Source of the DNA: Epiperipatus broadwayi
Taxonomy: Eukaryota > Onychophora > Udeonychophora > Euonychophora > Peripatidae
Length of the DNA: 64,000 nt
Assembly (NCBI GenBank): GCA_028023455.1
Contig: JAQFVV010000252.1
Span: forward strand, 1,019,349-1,083,348
Direction: 5' to 3'
This document shows, in pieces, positions 23,947 through 35,956 of this stretch. A program made the position numbers and the translations under genes. The notes under the pieces are model-generated. The model saw only the letters and a program-made list of their open reading frames with translations. It was not told the DNA's origin and ran no database searches. Positions within the stretch are counted from its first letter, which is position 1; each line of letters begins with the position of its first letter.

Positions 23947-25507
23947 TGTAACTAGTCGGGTTTAAACCCTAGTTACAAGGTAGAAAGGCGCACACATATG
24001 TTATATAGTTTTAAAATTAGTTTCATATAATTTTGATTTTATTTCGTTTTAGTATTTATTTTGTTAGTGGGAGAAAATGTTTAAGATTTTATTAAAGTAA
24101 GAAAAGAGGGGGGGTGGGGGGGGGGGTTTGCGTTTTGTTTTTGTAAAAGTGGTATATGTATGTATTTGCGGTGTGGATAGACAATTTTAGAAAACGAACG
24201 TATGAATACATTTTGGATCCAAGATAAGAGATTATTGTAAGTAAAAGAAAAAAAAAGAAATATATTAAACATCGAAAATCTTATCTGGGGAATTTGAATG
24301 AAAATTAAAAAGAAGGTTGAAGTAAAAAGTTTCCGGAATGTTAATTGCCAAAATGTCCGAAGGTGCGAAAAGTTCTTTCTGCTTATTAGCTTAACTGGCC
24401 ATCTATACCACGTGGTGGGGAAGAAGGGGACGGACTGTGTTTGCGAAAACAAAAGAAAAGGAAAAAGTGACAGGGAGAGTGAGATGTAGTTTTTTTTTAA
24501 ACTAGTGTCAGATTATTTTTGGTCTTCAAAGAGGAAAGAAAGAAAAGGAAAGAAATATTTTTTTCATTTTTTTTTATATATTGAAGAAGAATAGCTAAGG
24601 CTACGGCCGAATATGAGTACAGTGGGGTAAAGGCTTAAGCGTGCTGGGATTTCTGGACCTTGCCCCGAAGAGGCCATGCAGCAGTGACCGGAGAACATCG
24701 ACCGGAGACCTATCAACTTTTCGCAAGGGAATCGATCCGACTCGGAATGAACTGAAGCGTGATGAACTGTCTCGTACGTTTTGCTTCGGATTTCATGTGT
24801 TTTTCTTCTTATTTTGATATCCCCGGGGATCACATCGGACAAAAATTGCAGGTAATATGAACTTAAGATATTTTATTTTCCAAATATTATTACGTTTTCT
24901 GAAACCCTCAAGGAGAACGAACCAAGGCAAGAGACTTATATTTTTTTTAAGATAAGGCCATTTTGAATACAGCTGATCAGATTTTATCTGTGTATACGTT
25001 CGTTTTTCTTATTTTATTGAAAGTCCACACAGAATACATATATAGGTTTTATTGGGTTATATAAATGTTAAAGGGTGCGGGAAATATATTTTTATTAAAA
25101 GCAGAAAATATTATAATAAAAGATATGTTATTTTAAGGTATATTGCATGTGTGTGTTTTATTATTTGACTCATGGAATATAGTTCATAAATTTAGACGAT
25201 TGATCCGAGTTTCGTTGTTGGTTGCATAGAGTGTCTCCCGTACATTTTCCTACGGTTTATTAGCCACCAGCCCTGAGTACTGAGCTAGTAGAGAGGCCCT
25301 ATTACTATCGTATTCTTCTCTTCCAGCATAATACTTATGTAAAAAGTAAGTTTGGCGCTTGGAGTCAATGATTGACGTCCATAAATATGCTGTGAGAGAA
25401 ATACGAATTTTCTTATCACTATTTGGCTTCATAAAGAAAAAAATAGATATTTTTTTTATTTAAGATAAGAACAAATAAGTATACGGTATACGAGCACACC
25501 CGTTACA
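23947..25507 (+). repeat. 3' LTR of element 1
   Basis: Same sequence as 21147-22698 except for a longer and interrupted poly-G run (about 24107-24126), extra bases in A and T runs, and a few substitutions (for example in the GATTAGATT/GATCAGATT and ACCCGCCC/ACCAGCCC positions). It ends GTTACA at 25507, followed by the ATAT target duplication. Confidence 0.9.
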
Positions 25508-26050
25508 ATATCCAAATTCATTAGGCTTAAAACATTTAAAGATAACATTGGAGAAAATCCTATAGAACATTTAATAGCAATACAAAAATTATTTTTTTAT
25601 GGATTGAATGAAAAGGAAAAGGTTATTATTGCATGTAACCATCTCTATGGTTCTATTGAAAATTAGAGGAAACTCTCATTCATAAAACTAACTAGTTTTG
25701 GAAACTACCACCAAGCCTTATTAAACAGTGTTTGGAGTGTAGAGAGACAGATTGTATTTCATCATCAGATAGCTTAAGAAAGATTCAGAAGTCATTTGGG
25801 AAAAAAATTAATTTTATTGCTTTTTATTCAGTTTACCTTAACATAGAACCTTAACAGCATATCCACTACTATTTGAAGGTCAAATTATCAGGATCATTAT
25901 ACTGAATGCAGTAGATCCTCCTTTCTGCTGATAATGTTACTATTAAAGATGTGACCAAGTTGTTAACATTGATATGACAGGTGTACAACAAGAACTTATA
26001 GAAAGAAAGAGATAAATGTTTTAGAACATGTACTTCTACTTTTCAGACTT
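25508..26050 (+). pseudogene. Gag capsid-like fragment, interrupted by element 1
   Basis: Directly after the element the old frame continues. From about 25512 it reads LKTFKDNIGENPIEHLIAIQ, then KLFFYGLNEKEKVIIACNHL, then YGSIEN and a stop where Trp would be expected. This follows the retrotransposon Gag pattern (F.G....P...L......G....K......L.G.A..W). Further downstream there is AFYSVYLN-like sequence with stops. Joined across the insertion, the left part 20000-21146 supplies the coiled coil and this part the capsid-like domain of a Ty3/gypsy-type Gag. It is dead: stops, frameshifts and a 4.36-kb insertion. Confidence 0.5.
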
Positions 26051-26254
26051 CTAATATACATGTAGATCCATCAAAGCATAATTGACTATCACATGTACCT
26101 TGGAGGCATAATAATAATATTGCTTAAAAGAAGCATATGAATGTATAATATAACAGAGGGTACTGACAAGCTCAAACTTTTGCTGATGAATCACCTCCAA
26201 ATAATACAACAAAGATAACACTACTAAAAAACATATTGTCACAGGAATATTTAT

Positions 26255-26430
26255 AACTTCAGAAAGCTAACAAGGATCTTAATGTGGGTGATCTTGTATT
26301 ATCTTGAACATATTCAATAAATTCACAGAATAAGAAAGTTTAATTGTAATTAATTTTATTGTTAAGATTACATAAACTTTAGTTGCTACTAAAGTGTAAG
26401 AAAAAGATTTATTTTAAAAAGTTAGTATTA
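26255..26430 (+). pseudogene. Possible integrase C-terminal remnant
   Basis: The frame near 26265 reads ANKDLNVGDLVL, then a stop, then TYSINSQNKK and a Leu-rich stretch. This resembles the chromatin-binding/SH3-like end of Ty3/gypsy integrases (GD.VL.RT......K). If correct, most of pol is missing between this and the Gag fragment about 250 bp upstream, so the old element was an internal deletion derivative. The match is short. Confidence 0.35.
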
Positions 26431-26438
26431 GTTTAGTA

Positions 26439-27372
26439 CACCTGGGTCTCATTTTATGCGATAGATAGATTCCTCAGAAAACACGCGCAAATGAAATTGC
26501 ACAAAAATAGACGTAACTTAAAGGGGAGATATGGACTGTGATTTTTCAAAAATTGCATAAAAGCAAAGCACCAATGTAAAATTACTTTAAAATTTGCGCA
26601 AAAAAAATAAGGAAATAAAATATGACTAATAAAAAATTTCAAATTTGAAAAAAATTGATACAAGGCAAACTTTTTTAAACTATAATATTTAATTTTATTC
26701 AAAACAATATATTTTTATGCATAATTTACAGTAATTTACATTTTTATACACGTTTTAATTATTATCACTATTTGCCGATAAACAGGTTCATTTGCAAACT
26801 GGTAAAAAATCACAAGAGGAGATACAACTAATGCCAACATCACTCTCATGTTGTGTTAATGGTTTTCTGGTGACAACATAATTAGTAATTAATCTAACAA
26901 CTAAAAATTAAATTCTTATTTTTGTCTTTAATTTTTTAATTTTCAGTTTTAATTGTGCCCACTGCTATTACTCACCTTTTAAAAATAAACTTGCGAACAC
27001 TAAATGATTAATAATTGATTACATTCTTTTTTAAAAAGCAAAAACAGAATGTGATTTAAAATGCAAAATAACATGCATAATGTCTGAACAAATTTACATT
27101 ATAATCTTGTAAAATTTAATGTGTGTATACATAAAATATGAAAATCATAATTTTAATTTCATTATTGCATAAAATCCTACTATTATAAAGCACTGAAAAT
27201 ATTGAAATTACTAAGATGAAAGTCGAATTCCAATAATGTGCTATTTCTTTCAATATACACAAAATTTATTATTTAAAGTAATAGCACATTATCGGAGTTC
27301 GACTTCCGGAGAAATGTGAATCACGTAACTTCAAAATCGTGTTAATTAAATCCTCATAAAGAGACCCAGGTG
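26439..27372. mobile_element. 934-bp TA-flanked inverted-repeat transposon
   Basis: CACCTGGGTCTC at 26439-26450 is the exact inverse of GAGACCCAGGTG at 27361-27372, and each end is flanked by TA (26437-26438, 27373-27374). The similarity of the ends continues imperfectly inwards. A TA duplication with 12-bp or longer inverted ends fits a non-autonomous Tc1/mariner or pogo/Tigger-type element. Near the right end another inverted repeat pairs AAGTCGAATTCCAATAATGT at about 27222 with its inverse at about 27303. No transposase is encoded; the 82-codon antisense frame at 26454-26702 shows no DDE signature. Confidence 0.65.
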
Positions 27373-27374
27373 TA

Positions 27375-28355
27375 TTATAAGTTGAATCGTTTTCTTTATT
27401 TTATTAAGGACGTGAATATGTTACATGTAAGTCTATAACATACCCATCCATTTCATTAAATTGTAAATAAAAAAATAAATCATTTGTTTATGTAATGTTT
27501 AATTTAGTTAATATTGGAATAGTTATGGTAATTTTTAAAAAATATATTAATTACAAATAGGTTCAAACTTGAAATGAATGCAAGAATGACTATAAGTGTA
27601 GATGAAATATTAAAAAAAATGAATTAAAAGAAATTATATACATCTTAATTTTAAAAATATTTTATTTGAATTAGAAGAAAAAGAAAATGATTGTTTTATT
27701 GGATTGAATAATAAATTTTGTTTTCTTGTATAAAAGAAAGAGAACTTCATAAGCAATTCTTCTTTATTAATGTAATGATCAGATACAGTATTTTACGGTA
27801 CTATCTCCACACTAAACTCTAATATATTTATTTCTATACTTAGAGCTTTTGAACTTACAATGCCTTCATGTTGCTTAGTAACTATATAGAACTTATTTAC
27901 TTTATTCAGATCATTATTTTTATATCTAATAAACTTAGGCTTTATTAATTTGTTGACAAAATAATAATGATTTCAGAATAAATTCACAAGAGGGGAATGG
28001 GTCTTTTTGATTAATATCTGCAAAATCATGAATAGAATGAATGACAATCAAAAGAAAAATAATCATTTCTTTAACATGTGTTAATACTATGCTAAGTGAT
28101 TTAAAACCATCTCTATTTGAATCCATCTATAAAAAGAAACAATCTGATGGCATTAAAAATAGCTGGAACCCATCTAAGAATAATATACATAGAAGCAGAA
28201 CCATCATTATCATTAATGTAATTCTACTGATGACATTAAAGAAAAATGAACTGGAGCTTAAAAAATGCAAAAGATATTAGCTAGATTAATTAACAAATAT
28301 TGGTAAAATAAAGTGAAGGATTGAAAATTATCATTAAACCTTTTTACTTTCAATT
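27375..28355. other. AT-rich DNA, probably 3' part of the old LTR element
   Basis: No recognisable protein. The open frames at 27935-28126 (minus) and 28041-28280 (plus) are short and anonymous. Position between the integrase-like scrap and LTR copy B suggests decayed element sequence. Confidence 0.4.
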
Positions 28356-28608
28356 ATATATGTATATTAGAAAAGCTTCGCCCTTTCAAAATATAAAATA
28401 ATAGTTATTTTAGTTATTAATATTCAATACAAAGTTATGGTTCAAGTCAAGTAATTAAGATTTAATTTATTCCGAAAAATAAATTTGATAAAGTGAGTTA
28501 AAGGATATATATTTAATTTTTAACTTTTTTTTTCAACATACATAATTGATCTTTCAGAGAAGCATTACTAGATCTAAAAAGATGTATAATTTATATATAT
28601 ATTATATA

Positions 28609-28645
<37 letters not shown>

Positions 28646-29399
28646 TTCACTTATGGTCTAATGTCTTTTGGCATTTGAACATTATCAAATATTATGATAT
28701 ATTTATATCTGAATGTCTATATGAAAGTTGGTATGTTACTTACCATTGGTTAGTGTGATTCTAGAAATATATTAGGATATCATTTAAAGAAAATGTGCAC
28801 AGAAATTTTAGAAACTTTAATGGAATCAAAGTACATTATAACATATAATGGAGTCTGAATTTTATGATTGTTAATATAATTTCTCTGTATGCTATCATGT
28901 TAATAAATTTGTGTATAATGTCAATAAGAGTGTCAATTGATTCTTTTTCATGAGGTACTGATTCATCTACTCTTCAATTTGCATATCTATTAAGTTACAG
29001 ATTGCATATTTCTCAATTTTCATATCTATCAAGTTACAGATTGTACATTCCTCAATTCACATATTTACTAAGTTATACCTTGTTCGTAAATTATATATTT
29101 ATTGAATTATATATATATATTTATGATTTATAAATTTATTGGTGCCTTATAAATGTATAAATCTTTAGTAACACTGATTTATATAAATTTACTTATGAGC
29201 AAGACATTATAATAAACTTATCAATTATACATTGGACTTAATTAAAATTCATTGTTTTGGGATAGAATATAAATTTAGGTATAAATATGCAGAATTAAAT
29301 TTGATCTTCTTTAATCATTATCCATTTTATTTTTGGCTAATGCAATGTCTGTATTAATATAATATTGTTCAAAAAGAAATAAGCCATATAGTAATATCA
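28356..29399 (+). mobile_element. Old LTR, copy B
   Basis: Diverged repeat of copy A (17758-18629), sharing the landmarks listed there in the same order and orientation. It has an expanded (TA)n at 28610-28642 and a clearer block of ~41-bp tandem units around TCAATTTGCATATCTATTAA at 28965-29090. Because it is followed by its own leader array it is not simply the 3' LTR of copy A. It is more likely the 5' end of a second related insertion, or the product of recombination between elements. Confidence 0.5.
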
Positions 29400-29571
29400 G
29401 GTCCAATTTTGACTGCCTTATCTGAGGCATAAATAATCTTACTTACCTATATATGTCTGTTACATTTTGGTCACCAAATGAGGCTTAAAGAAAATCATTT
29501 ACCTGAGATTGATAGTTACATTTTAGGCTAACCAACAGGAGACTTCATTAATATAAACCTATAAATTATTT
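29400..29571 (+). other. Leader with decayed primer-site-like units (copy B)
   Basis: Two clear units begin TTACATTTTGGTCACCAAAT, then GAGGCTT (29460) and TTACATTTTAGGCTAACCAA, then CAGGAGACTT (29516). A weaker one begins near 29400 (AGGTCCAATTTTG, later GAGGC). Spacing is 56-60 bp, as in the intact array at 50496-50720. The end of the second unit (CATTAATATAAAC) matches copy A (GATTAATATAAAC). Confidence 0.5.
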
Positions 29572-31244
29572 CTTAGTAGTATGCACATTAAATAAAGAAG
29601 TTGGTAATAAACTTGAAAAAATGCTAACCTATGCCTTCACTGCAGATCTTCTTTATTGAACAACACTATTATGACTGTGAAGCAAATGTTGGTGCAGATT
29701 GGATTCAAGCTGTATTTGGTGGTATTCCTTTGATAAAAATGCTCCATTTTAAAAGTCTAGCTTAAGAATTTTTTGAAATATATTACCATATGATCTATTT
29801 GTTATTCATATACTTATGTAAAGTACAAAATTTTTTAATATAAATTATATATATATAAATCAGAATATTTGTTAATAGTCAGTAAATATTGCACTAATCT
29901 TGATGAAATTTGCATTATTTTCTTTCTTTTTAGAGAATTACTAAACTATGGAATTGTTGTTTATTGTATTTTATTGTGTGAAAAAAAAATGGGAAATTTA
30001 CTCCTACTATGAGCCAAGTTACAGACACTAGCAGAAACCTCTAGGGAATTTTTTATCTAAAAGTAATATTTTCAACGATTGAAAAAACATTGTATATACT
30101 AAAGAAGATTGGGACAATATTTGTGGAGTTATTCAATAAAAAACATTCAAATTTATAGAGAGAGAGCTAATAAAAATATACTTGAAGAATTACTTAAAAT
30201 TTTGTAGTGAACTGATTGTTGTTTTTTATGCACACTGCTATTATTTTTAAAAATAAGTAATTTAACAAAAACCACATTCAAAGAATTAATCATATGCATG
30301 CAGTGAGCTTCAGAAATAGCTATTGCTATAGTATAATTCAAATATTTCAATAAAAATTAAAAAGATTTGAGGTCAGCAATCAGAATAAATATTAAAGCTC
30401 TAAAACAAATAATTCAGGAATAGTGCACTATAAATAATAAATAAGACCATTATACATTAATCTTTCATGGAGGTAATAAAACCATATTTGGATAACAAAT
30501 GGATAAATTTAAGATTCAATCTATGTTATGGATGTTCATAAATAAGTAAATTTTTTAATAAAATAGAATAAAAAATAAAATTTATAAATGAAACATTTTC
30601 ATATCTTACATTAAATACATTTTTTATAAATTAATCTAAAAATAATCTCTACATTCCTCATTTATAGTATTACAATAGTATTTTTTTAATTTTTTATAAA
30701 GAAATATAAAGATAAACCTTGTGACTATCAATGTAGTCAGGCTTCCACATTCATAGATTTTACAATTTAATTTGTATTTTTAAAAAGTGGCAAACAGGAT
30801 CTCTTTCTAATCTTTCTTTGGAAAAAAAAATATTTTAATTTTTTTTTAATTTATTTGTTGTCACAAAGTCAGTTCATTGCTATTTTATCTCAATTGGTTT
30901 ATTAATTTTATTGTAATTTGTATGGAATAACAAAATTAATTTGTTTTATGAAAAATAACAAAAATTTGTAGCTGACAACATTAATTTTGGCCGTTAGTAT
31001 TTATTGTTATCAAAACAGTCAATATTTCATTGCTTCCCTCACACTTTTTCAAAACCAAATAAGAGATTTTAAAAATTTAAATGACAAATTATAATAATAA
31101 AATTGTAAAAGAAATATTTCAATTCCAAGTTAACAGATATTTTAAATTATACATTTAATTTATAAATTAATTTATAAATCAGTATTAAGCCCTATTATGA
31201 AAAAATATTTTTCCAAATAAAAAAACTTCAATTTATTGATGACT
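29572..31244. other. AT-rich DNA, no gene seen
   Basis: No element ends or domains recognised. It may include remains of the insertion that copy B belonged to. The antisense open frame 30153-30350 is unremarkable. Confidence 0.5.
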
Positions 31245-31289
31245 TATTCCAGTGTAAGTTAGAAAAAAAGGTGAAGAAACAATTGATTT

Positions 31290-31915
31290 AAAAAGTGGAC
31301 ATATACTCTACTATAAAAGCACAAATATTAGAAATGCAAGTGGAGTAGGATTCATTATAAATAAAAAATGGAAAAATAACATTCTGGAGATTGATGGTAT
31401 ATTGGACAGAATGGCAAGATTAGTTTTACAACTTAATAGCAGATACTAAATGCAGATAATTCAGGTTTATGTCCCAACAAGTTCTCATAGTGATAAAGTT
31501 ATAGAAGATTTTTATATGTATGTACAAAAGGCTTTTGATCAGAGTAAACATTTTAAAATTGTTATGGGAGTCTTTAATGCTAGAATTGGTAAACAAATGA
31601 AAATGCTATAGGTAATTTTGGTTATGGTAATAGAAATGAGAGAGGACATAGACTTGTGAAGTTTGCAGAAAAAGAAAAACTTTATATTATGAATCTTTTT
31701 TTGAGAAAAATGTTAAAAGGAAATGGACATGGAAGCATCCAAATGAAGGTACAGCAAAATTGGATTATATTTTGACTAACAGAAAATACATATTTCAAGA
31801 TTGTAATGTTCTTAATAAATTTGACACAGGAAGTGATCATCGATTAGTAAGATGTAAGTTACATGTTAATGCAAAACTAGAGACAAAAATTATTAAGAAA
31901 AACAATATTTACAGT
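31290..31915 (+). pseudogene. RTE apurinic-type endonuclease domain, broken
   Basis: Recognisable motifs in order, in changing frames: SGHILYYKST and GVGFIINKKW (about 31296-31370), QVYVPTSSHSDKVIEDFY (from 31461), KIVMGVFNARIG (from 31557), HPNEGTAKLDYILTNRKY (about 31737) and FDTGSDHRLVRCKL (about 31820). GDFNA..G and SDH are the catalytic landmarks of this nuclease family. Here the expected Asp of GDFN is Val, so even a repaired frame would probably lack nuclease activity. The domain normally nicks target DNA to prime reverse transcription. Confidence 0.8.
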
Positions 31916-32009
31916 TGATATTCCTAATCTTCAGAAACATTCTAATGAATTTAAATTAGAACTTACAAATCAGATTCAAGTATTAGTAGATTTTGAACAT
32001 GATTCAGAT

Positions 32010-33910
32010 TTGAATGACATTAATAGGAAAATAAGTGATACACTTTTAAAAACTGCAACAAAGACAGCTGGTAGAAAAAAGCAGCAATTGACCAATAAAA
32101 TTTCTACTGAGACTAGAGAATTTATGAAAAAAAGAAGGAATATAAGGATATACAACAATGATGCATTAAAAAAGATTGAATATCTCGAATTTTGTAAAAT
32201 GGTGTGGAAAAGAGTTGAAAATGATATAAGAAAGCATAATTGTGTAATAGCAAGGAAAGCTGTAGAACAGAATAAAAGTCTAAAGAGGGTAAAACAACAT
32301 TTTGCTATTGGTAGTAAATTTATATCTGCAATAAGAAAAAAAGATGGCATTATTACTAAAAAGAGAGATGACATCATGAAATGTGTAGAAGATTTCTATC
32401 AAGAATTATATAGTAATAAAGAACAAGTGCCTCCTATACCTATTATATCTTCTGAATTGCCCAGAATTTTGAATGATGAAGTGAGACATGCAATTGAATT
32501 TATGAAGAAAGGGAAGGCTCCAGGTAATGATGGAATTATAATTGATATATTAAAAGAAGCAGATGAAGAAATAGAATTTTTTTTTAGCAAAGTTATATAT
32601 AAATGATAAAGACGTACCAGATGATTGGAAGAATGCAGTATTAATATTAATATTTAAAAAAGGTAATAAAGAAGATATTAGAAATTACAGACCTAGCATC
32701 CTTTTATCAGTTTTATACAAAATTTTTACTAAGATAATTACAACTCGTCTACAGAAAACACTGGATTTCCACCAACCAAGAGAACAAGCTGGATTTAAAA
32801 GTGGTTTTATTACAGTAGATCATATCCAGGTATTGAGAGAAGTTATAGAAAGGACAAATGAATATGAGTTGCCATTATGCTTAGGATTTGTAGATTATGA
32901 AAGGCATTTAATTCTATAAACATTTCTTCAGTGATTAAAGCATTGGATCATCAAGATGTAGATCCAGGATATTGTCATATTTTAAAGAATATTTATAAAA
33001 ATGCAACAGCAACAATTAGATTACATAACAATAGTAGGAAAATCAACATTAAAAAGGGTGTAAGACAGGGTGACTCCATATCTCCAAAACTTATTACAGC
33101 AGTGCTGCAAGAAGTATTTGGTGGATTAAAATGGGAAGCTAAAGGAGTGAAAGTAAATGGAGATTATTTAAGTCATTTAGATTTTGCAGATGATTTAGTT
33201 GTTTTTGCAAATAATGTTTTAGAGCTACAGGAAATGTTGCAGGAGTTATCAGATGAAAGTAGGAAAGTAGGACTAAAGATTAATGTTAAAAAGACTAAAG
33301 TAATGTTTAATAGATTTTCTCAAAATATGAAAATAAAGATTGATTATGATGAGTTAGAAAAAGTTAACAGTTACAAATACCTTGGCCAGATTATTAATAC
33401 AGATGGAAACATAATGGATCAAATTAATCATAGAATTAAGCTTGGTTGGAGTGCTTTTGGTAGAAATAACTTGATACTAAAAGGAAATATGCCTATGTGT
33501 TTGAAAAGGAAAGTTTTTAATAAATGTGTTTTGCCAATTCTTACTTATAAATCTAAGACTTGGACACTTAATAGAAGAGCAATACAGAGACTTCAGACCA
33601 CTCAAAGATGTATGAAGAGATGCAAGTTGGGAGTAACAAAAAAAGATCGAAAACGCAATGTATGGTTAGGAGAATAAACAGGTGTTAGTGACCTCATTGA
33701 AAAAATTAAAAGATTGAAGTGTAGATGGGATGGACATATTTCTAAAAGAGATAATAATAGATGGACAATTGCAATTTTAAACTGGATTCCAAGAGGTTGT
33801 AAAAGACCCAAAAAGAGACCACGTGAGATGGATGGATGAAATAAGAAATTGTTCAGGTGTGATGTGGAGAAGAGAAGATAAAGATAGAAAAAGATGGATT
33901 GAACTTGGAG
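32010..33910 (+). pseudogene. RTE reverse transcriptase domain, broken
   Basis: The first piece is 32010-32606: a basic linker region, then DDIMKCVEDFYQELYSNKEQ and FMKKGKAPGNDGIIIDILKE, RT block 1. After a frameshift come DDWKNAVLILIFKKGNK, NYRPSILLSVLYKIFTKIIT, REQAGFKSGF and LCLGFVDYE, where the family has a catalytic Asp in FIDY.KAFD; the following residues are changed. The second piece, 32931-33677, has KGVRQGDSISPKLI, the catalytic box LDFADDLVVFA (Asp pair intact) at about 33178, GLKINVKKTKVMFN and YKYLGQIINTDG. The C-terminus continues in other frames to about 33910. The order and spacing are those of RTE; the protein is split in at least three frames. Confidence 0.85.
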
Positions 33911-33950
33911 ATACCTTCATCCTGCAGTAGATTGATAATTGTTGATGAGG

Positions 33951-35956
33951 ATTTTCATTAATTCCATGCAATGGGTTCAAATGTAAAATTGAATGTAGAT
34001 TCCCGATCCTATCTATTGAAATTTTAAGTTATTTAACAATTTGTCTATTATATTTTTTTTTAAAAACGTCTAACATTAGAGTGAAATAAAAAGTAAATCA
34101 AAGAGTATACTAAAATAAAAAAAACAGTAGTTTTATATATATGTAATGCTTATGTGTATCAAAACTTTATATAATTGTTTTTAATATATATTATTATCGT
34201 ATATTCTAATGTATTTAAATTTATTAAACAGATATTGTATTTGAAATAATAAATATGTAAATTGTATTTTGGTTATCTTTCCTAGACGTAAAAAATTAAT
34301 TAATATTTAATAGGATATGAAAACGTTATATAAATAAATTTTAATTGTCTAGTAAATAATAATAATAATAATAATAATAAAAATTCTATATATTTATTTT
34401 AAATGCTTGCTGTAATAATGCGATTATTTTATTATTTACTGAGAAAATACAATTATTTTATTACTTATAATTTTGTTTTGTTTATTAAGGTTTACATCAT
34501 TATTTTGTAAATAAAAATGTATTCCATTTGAACTAAATATATATAGAAATAGGGGGCAAACTGCGATCTCTAAACTCATGCTTCTCTCGAGAGAATATTG
34601 CTTTGTATTAGAATTTTCCCTAAACTTTTATATTAATAATCTATAGCTATATAGTACGTGCCTATATTAGAATATTTTATTTGATAAATGTTTTAAAAAT
34701 AAAAAAATTAGATATTTTGAAGCTTTAAATTTTTAACTTATATGTGGTATCAGTAAAATAAATTATTAACGTGAATTTTATTATCGTAGTAACTTTATTA
34801 AAAAAAAACTGTTTCAACATTAGATAGCCTACATAATCCCTGACAAAATTGATTCCAAATATGAGTACTGCAGCTTATGTCAAAAGTATTACATGTGACT
34901 CTTATTACAAAAAACTTACCTATCTCTTATGTATGGAAAAATATCCATGTTAACGTTAGTTGGATTATTTCTATGTTGGATGGGGTGTATTTTACAAAAT
35001 AGGTAAAATAAATAATTGTTAATTTCAATTTAGAGGGATGGAGTTTTAATTACACTTTAATTAATTAAGATTTTGTACTTATTTGTGATTGTTTAGATAA
35101 ACTTGTCTTTATATTATCTCAGAGAAGCTAAAAAATGTGGAGCCATCTTTTTAAATTTTTTTTTTAAATATTTACAACCAAGGGACATTAAGTTGCAGTG
35201 GATTATGGGTTTGTTATATGTTTTTTTCTTTACAAACACACACATATATAGAGAGAATTTTACCCATATCATTTTCTTATGATACATTTAACAAACTCAT
35301 GATAGCAATTATCTAAAGATGCTTTTGTATAAATGCTAAAATCAATTTCTTAGTAGCTGGCATAAACTCAACAGTGTGTTTTATAATTATTATTTGTATA
35401 TCAAAAATGAGAAGGAATTGGACAATTCTTAAAATCTTAATCCTTTTTATTTGCTTTTGTAGATGTAGTAACATCTTTAAAACAACTATCACATTATTGT
35501 CAATGAAAGTGTCATTGATCTAAATTATATATCAAATCCCAAAATTGATGAAACCACAAAAGCACTATTTGAGCAGAACAAACTTCCCTTTTGAAATATT
35601 TTTTTATGTAAATTTAACCAAGCTACTTTTATGTTGATGAAATACTTGCCAAATTTTTGAACAAATTTAGATCCAAAATCAATGATAGTTAAACTATTCA
35701 TCAATATTGTCCATATTCTATATAATTTGATGCAGTGAACGAGTTGTAGATTCTAATGTTCAACACTCATGGATCTTTTTCCAGTTTTGTGATTTCTAGT
35801 ATTCAAACAACTTATGAACTGTAAGTAATAAACTATTTGAATATGTAATATTTTTAGATATATTTAAAACTTCTATTTCACTTTACATTTTTGAAATATG
35901 TAAATAAATTCATTTGAAAAAGATATATGACTCCAATTGAAGCAGTCGGATCTAAC
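33951..35956. other. AT-rich DNA, no gene seen
   Basis: Contains an (AAT)n microsatellite at about 34357-34380. No coding sequence recognised on either strand. Confidence 0.6.

Larger units (their letters stand above)
21147..25507 (+). mobile_element. Young non-coding LTR retrotransposon (element 1)
   Basis: Two nearly identical LTRs (1552 and 1561 bp) with TGTAAC...GTTACA ends enclose only 1248 bp of internal sequence. An 18-base tRNA-Lys primer site follows the 5' LTR, a purine tract precedes the 3' LTR, and a 4-bp target duplication ATAT flanks the element (21143-21146 and 25508-25511). By eye the LTRs differ at only a handful of substitutions plus homopolymer-length changes, so insertion was recent. 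No protease, reverse transcriptase or integrase is present, so it is a non-autonomous element of the LARD kind, mobilised by a partner. A 4-bp duplication and tRNA-Lys primer fit a Ty3/gypsy-type partner (Osvaldo, for instance, uses tRNA-Lys), which is an inference. Confidence 0.9.
31245..33950 (+). mobile_element. RTE-type LINE, nearly full coding length, inactive
   Basis: Plus-strand non-LTR retrotransposon. It carries endonuclease motifs (31290-31910), a reverse transcriptase (32010-33680) and the conserved C-terminus with WDGHISKRDNNRW (about 33727), ending in a sequence like GATACCTTCATCCTGCAGTA and TTGATGAGGA near 33920-33950. RTE elements encode one protein with APE-type endonuclease and RT, and end in short repeats. 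Here stops and frameshifts break the protein at least near 31447, 31600, 31917, 32604 and 32910, and the 5' part of the endonuclease is missing or unrecognisable, so it cannot move. Other copies of the family lie on the minus strand at 905, 2556, 44231 and 59805. Confidence 0.85.
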
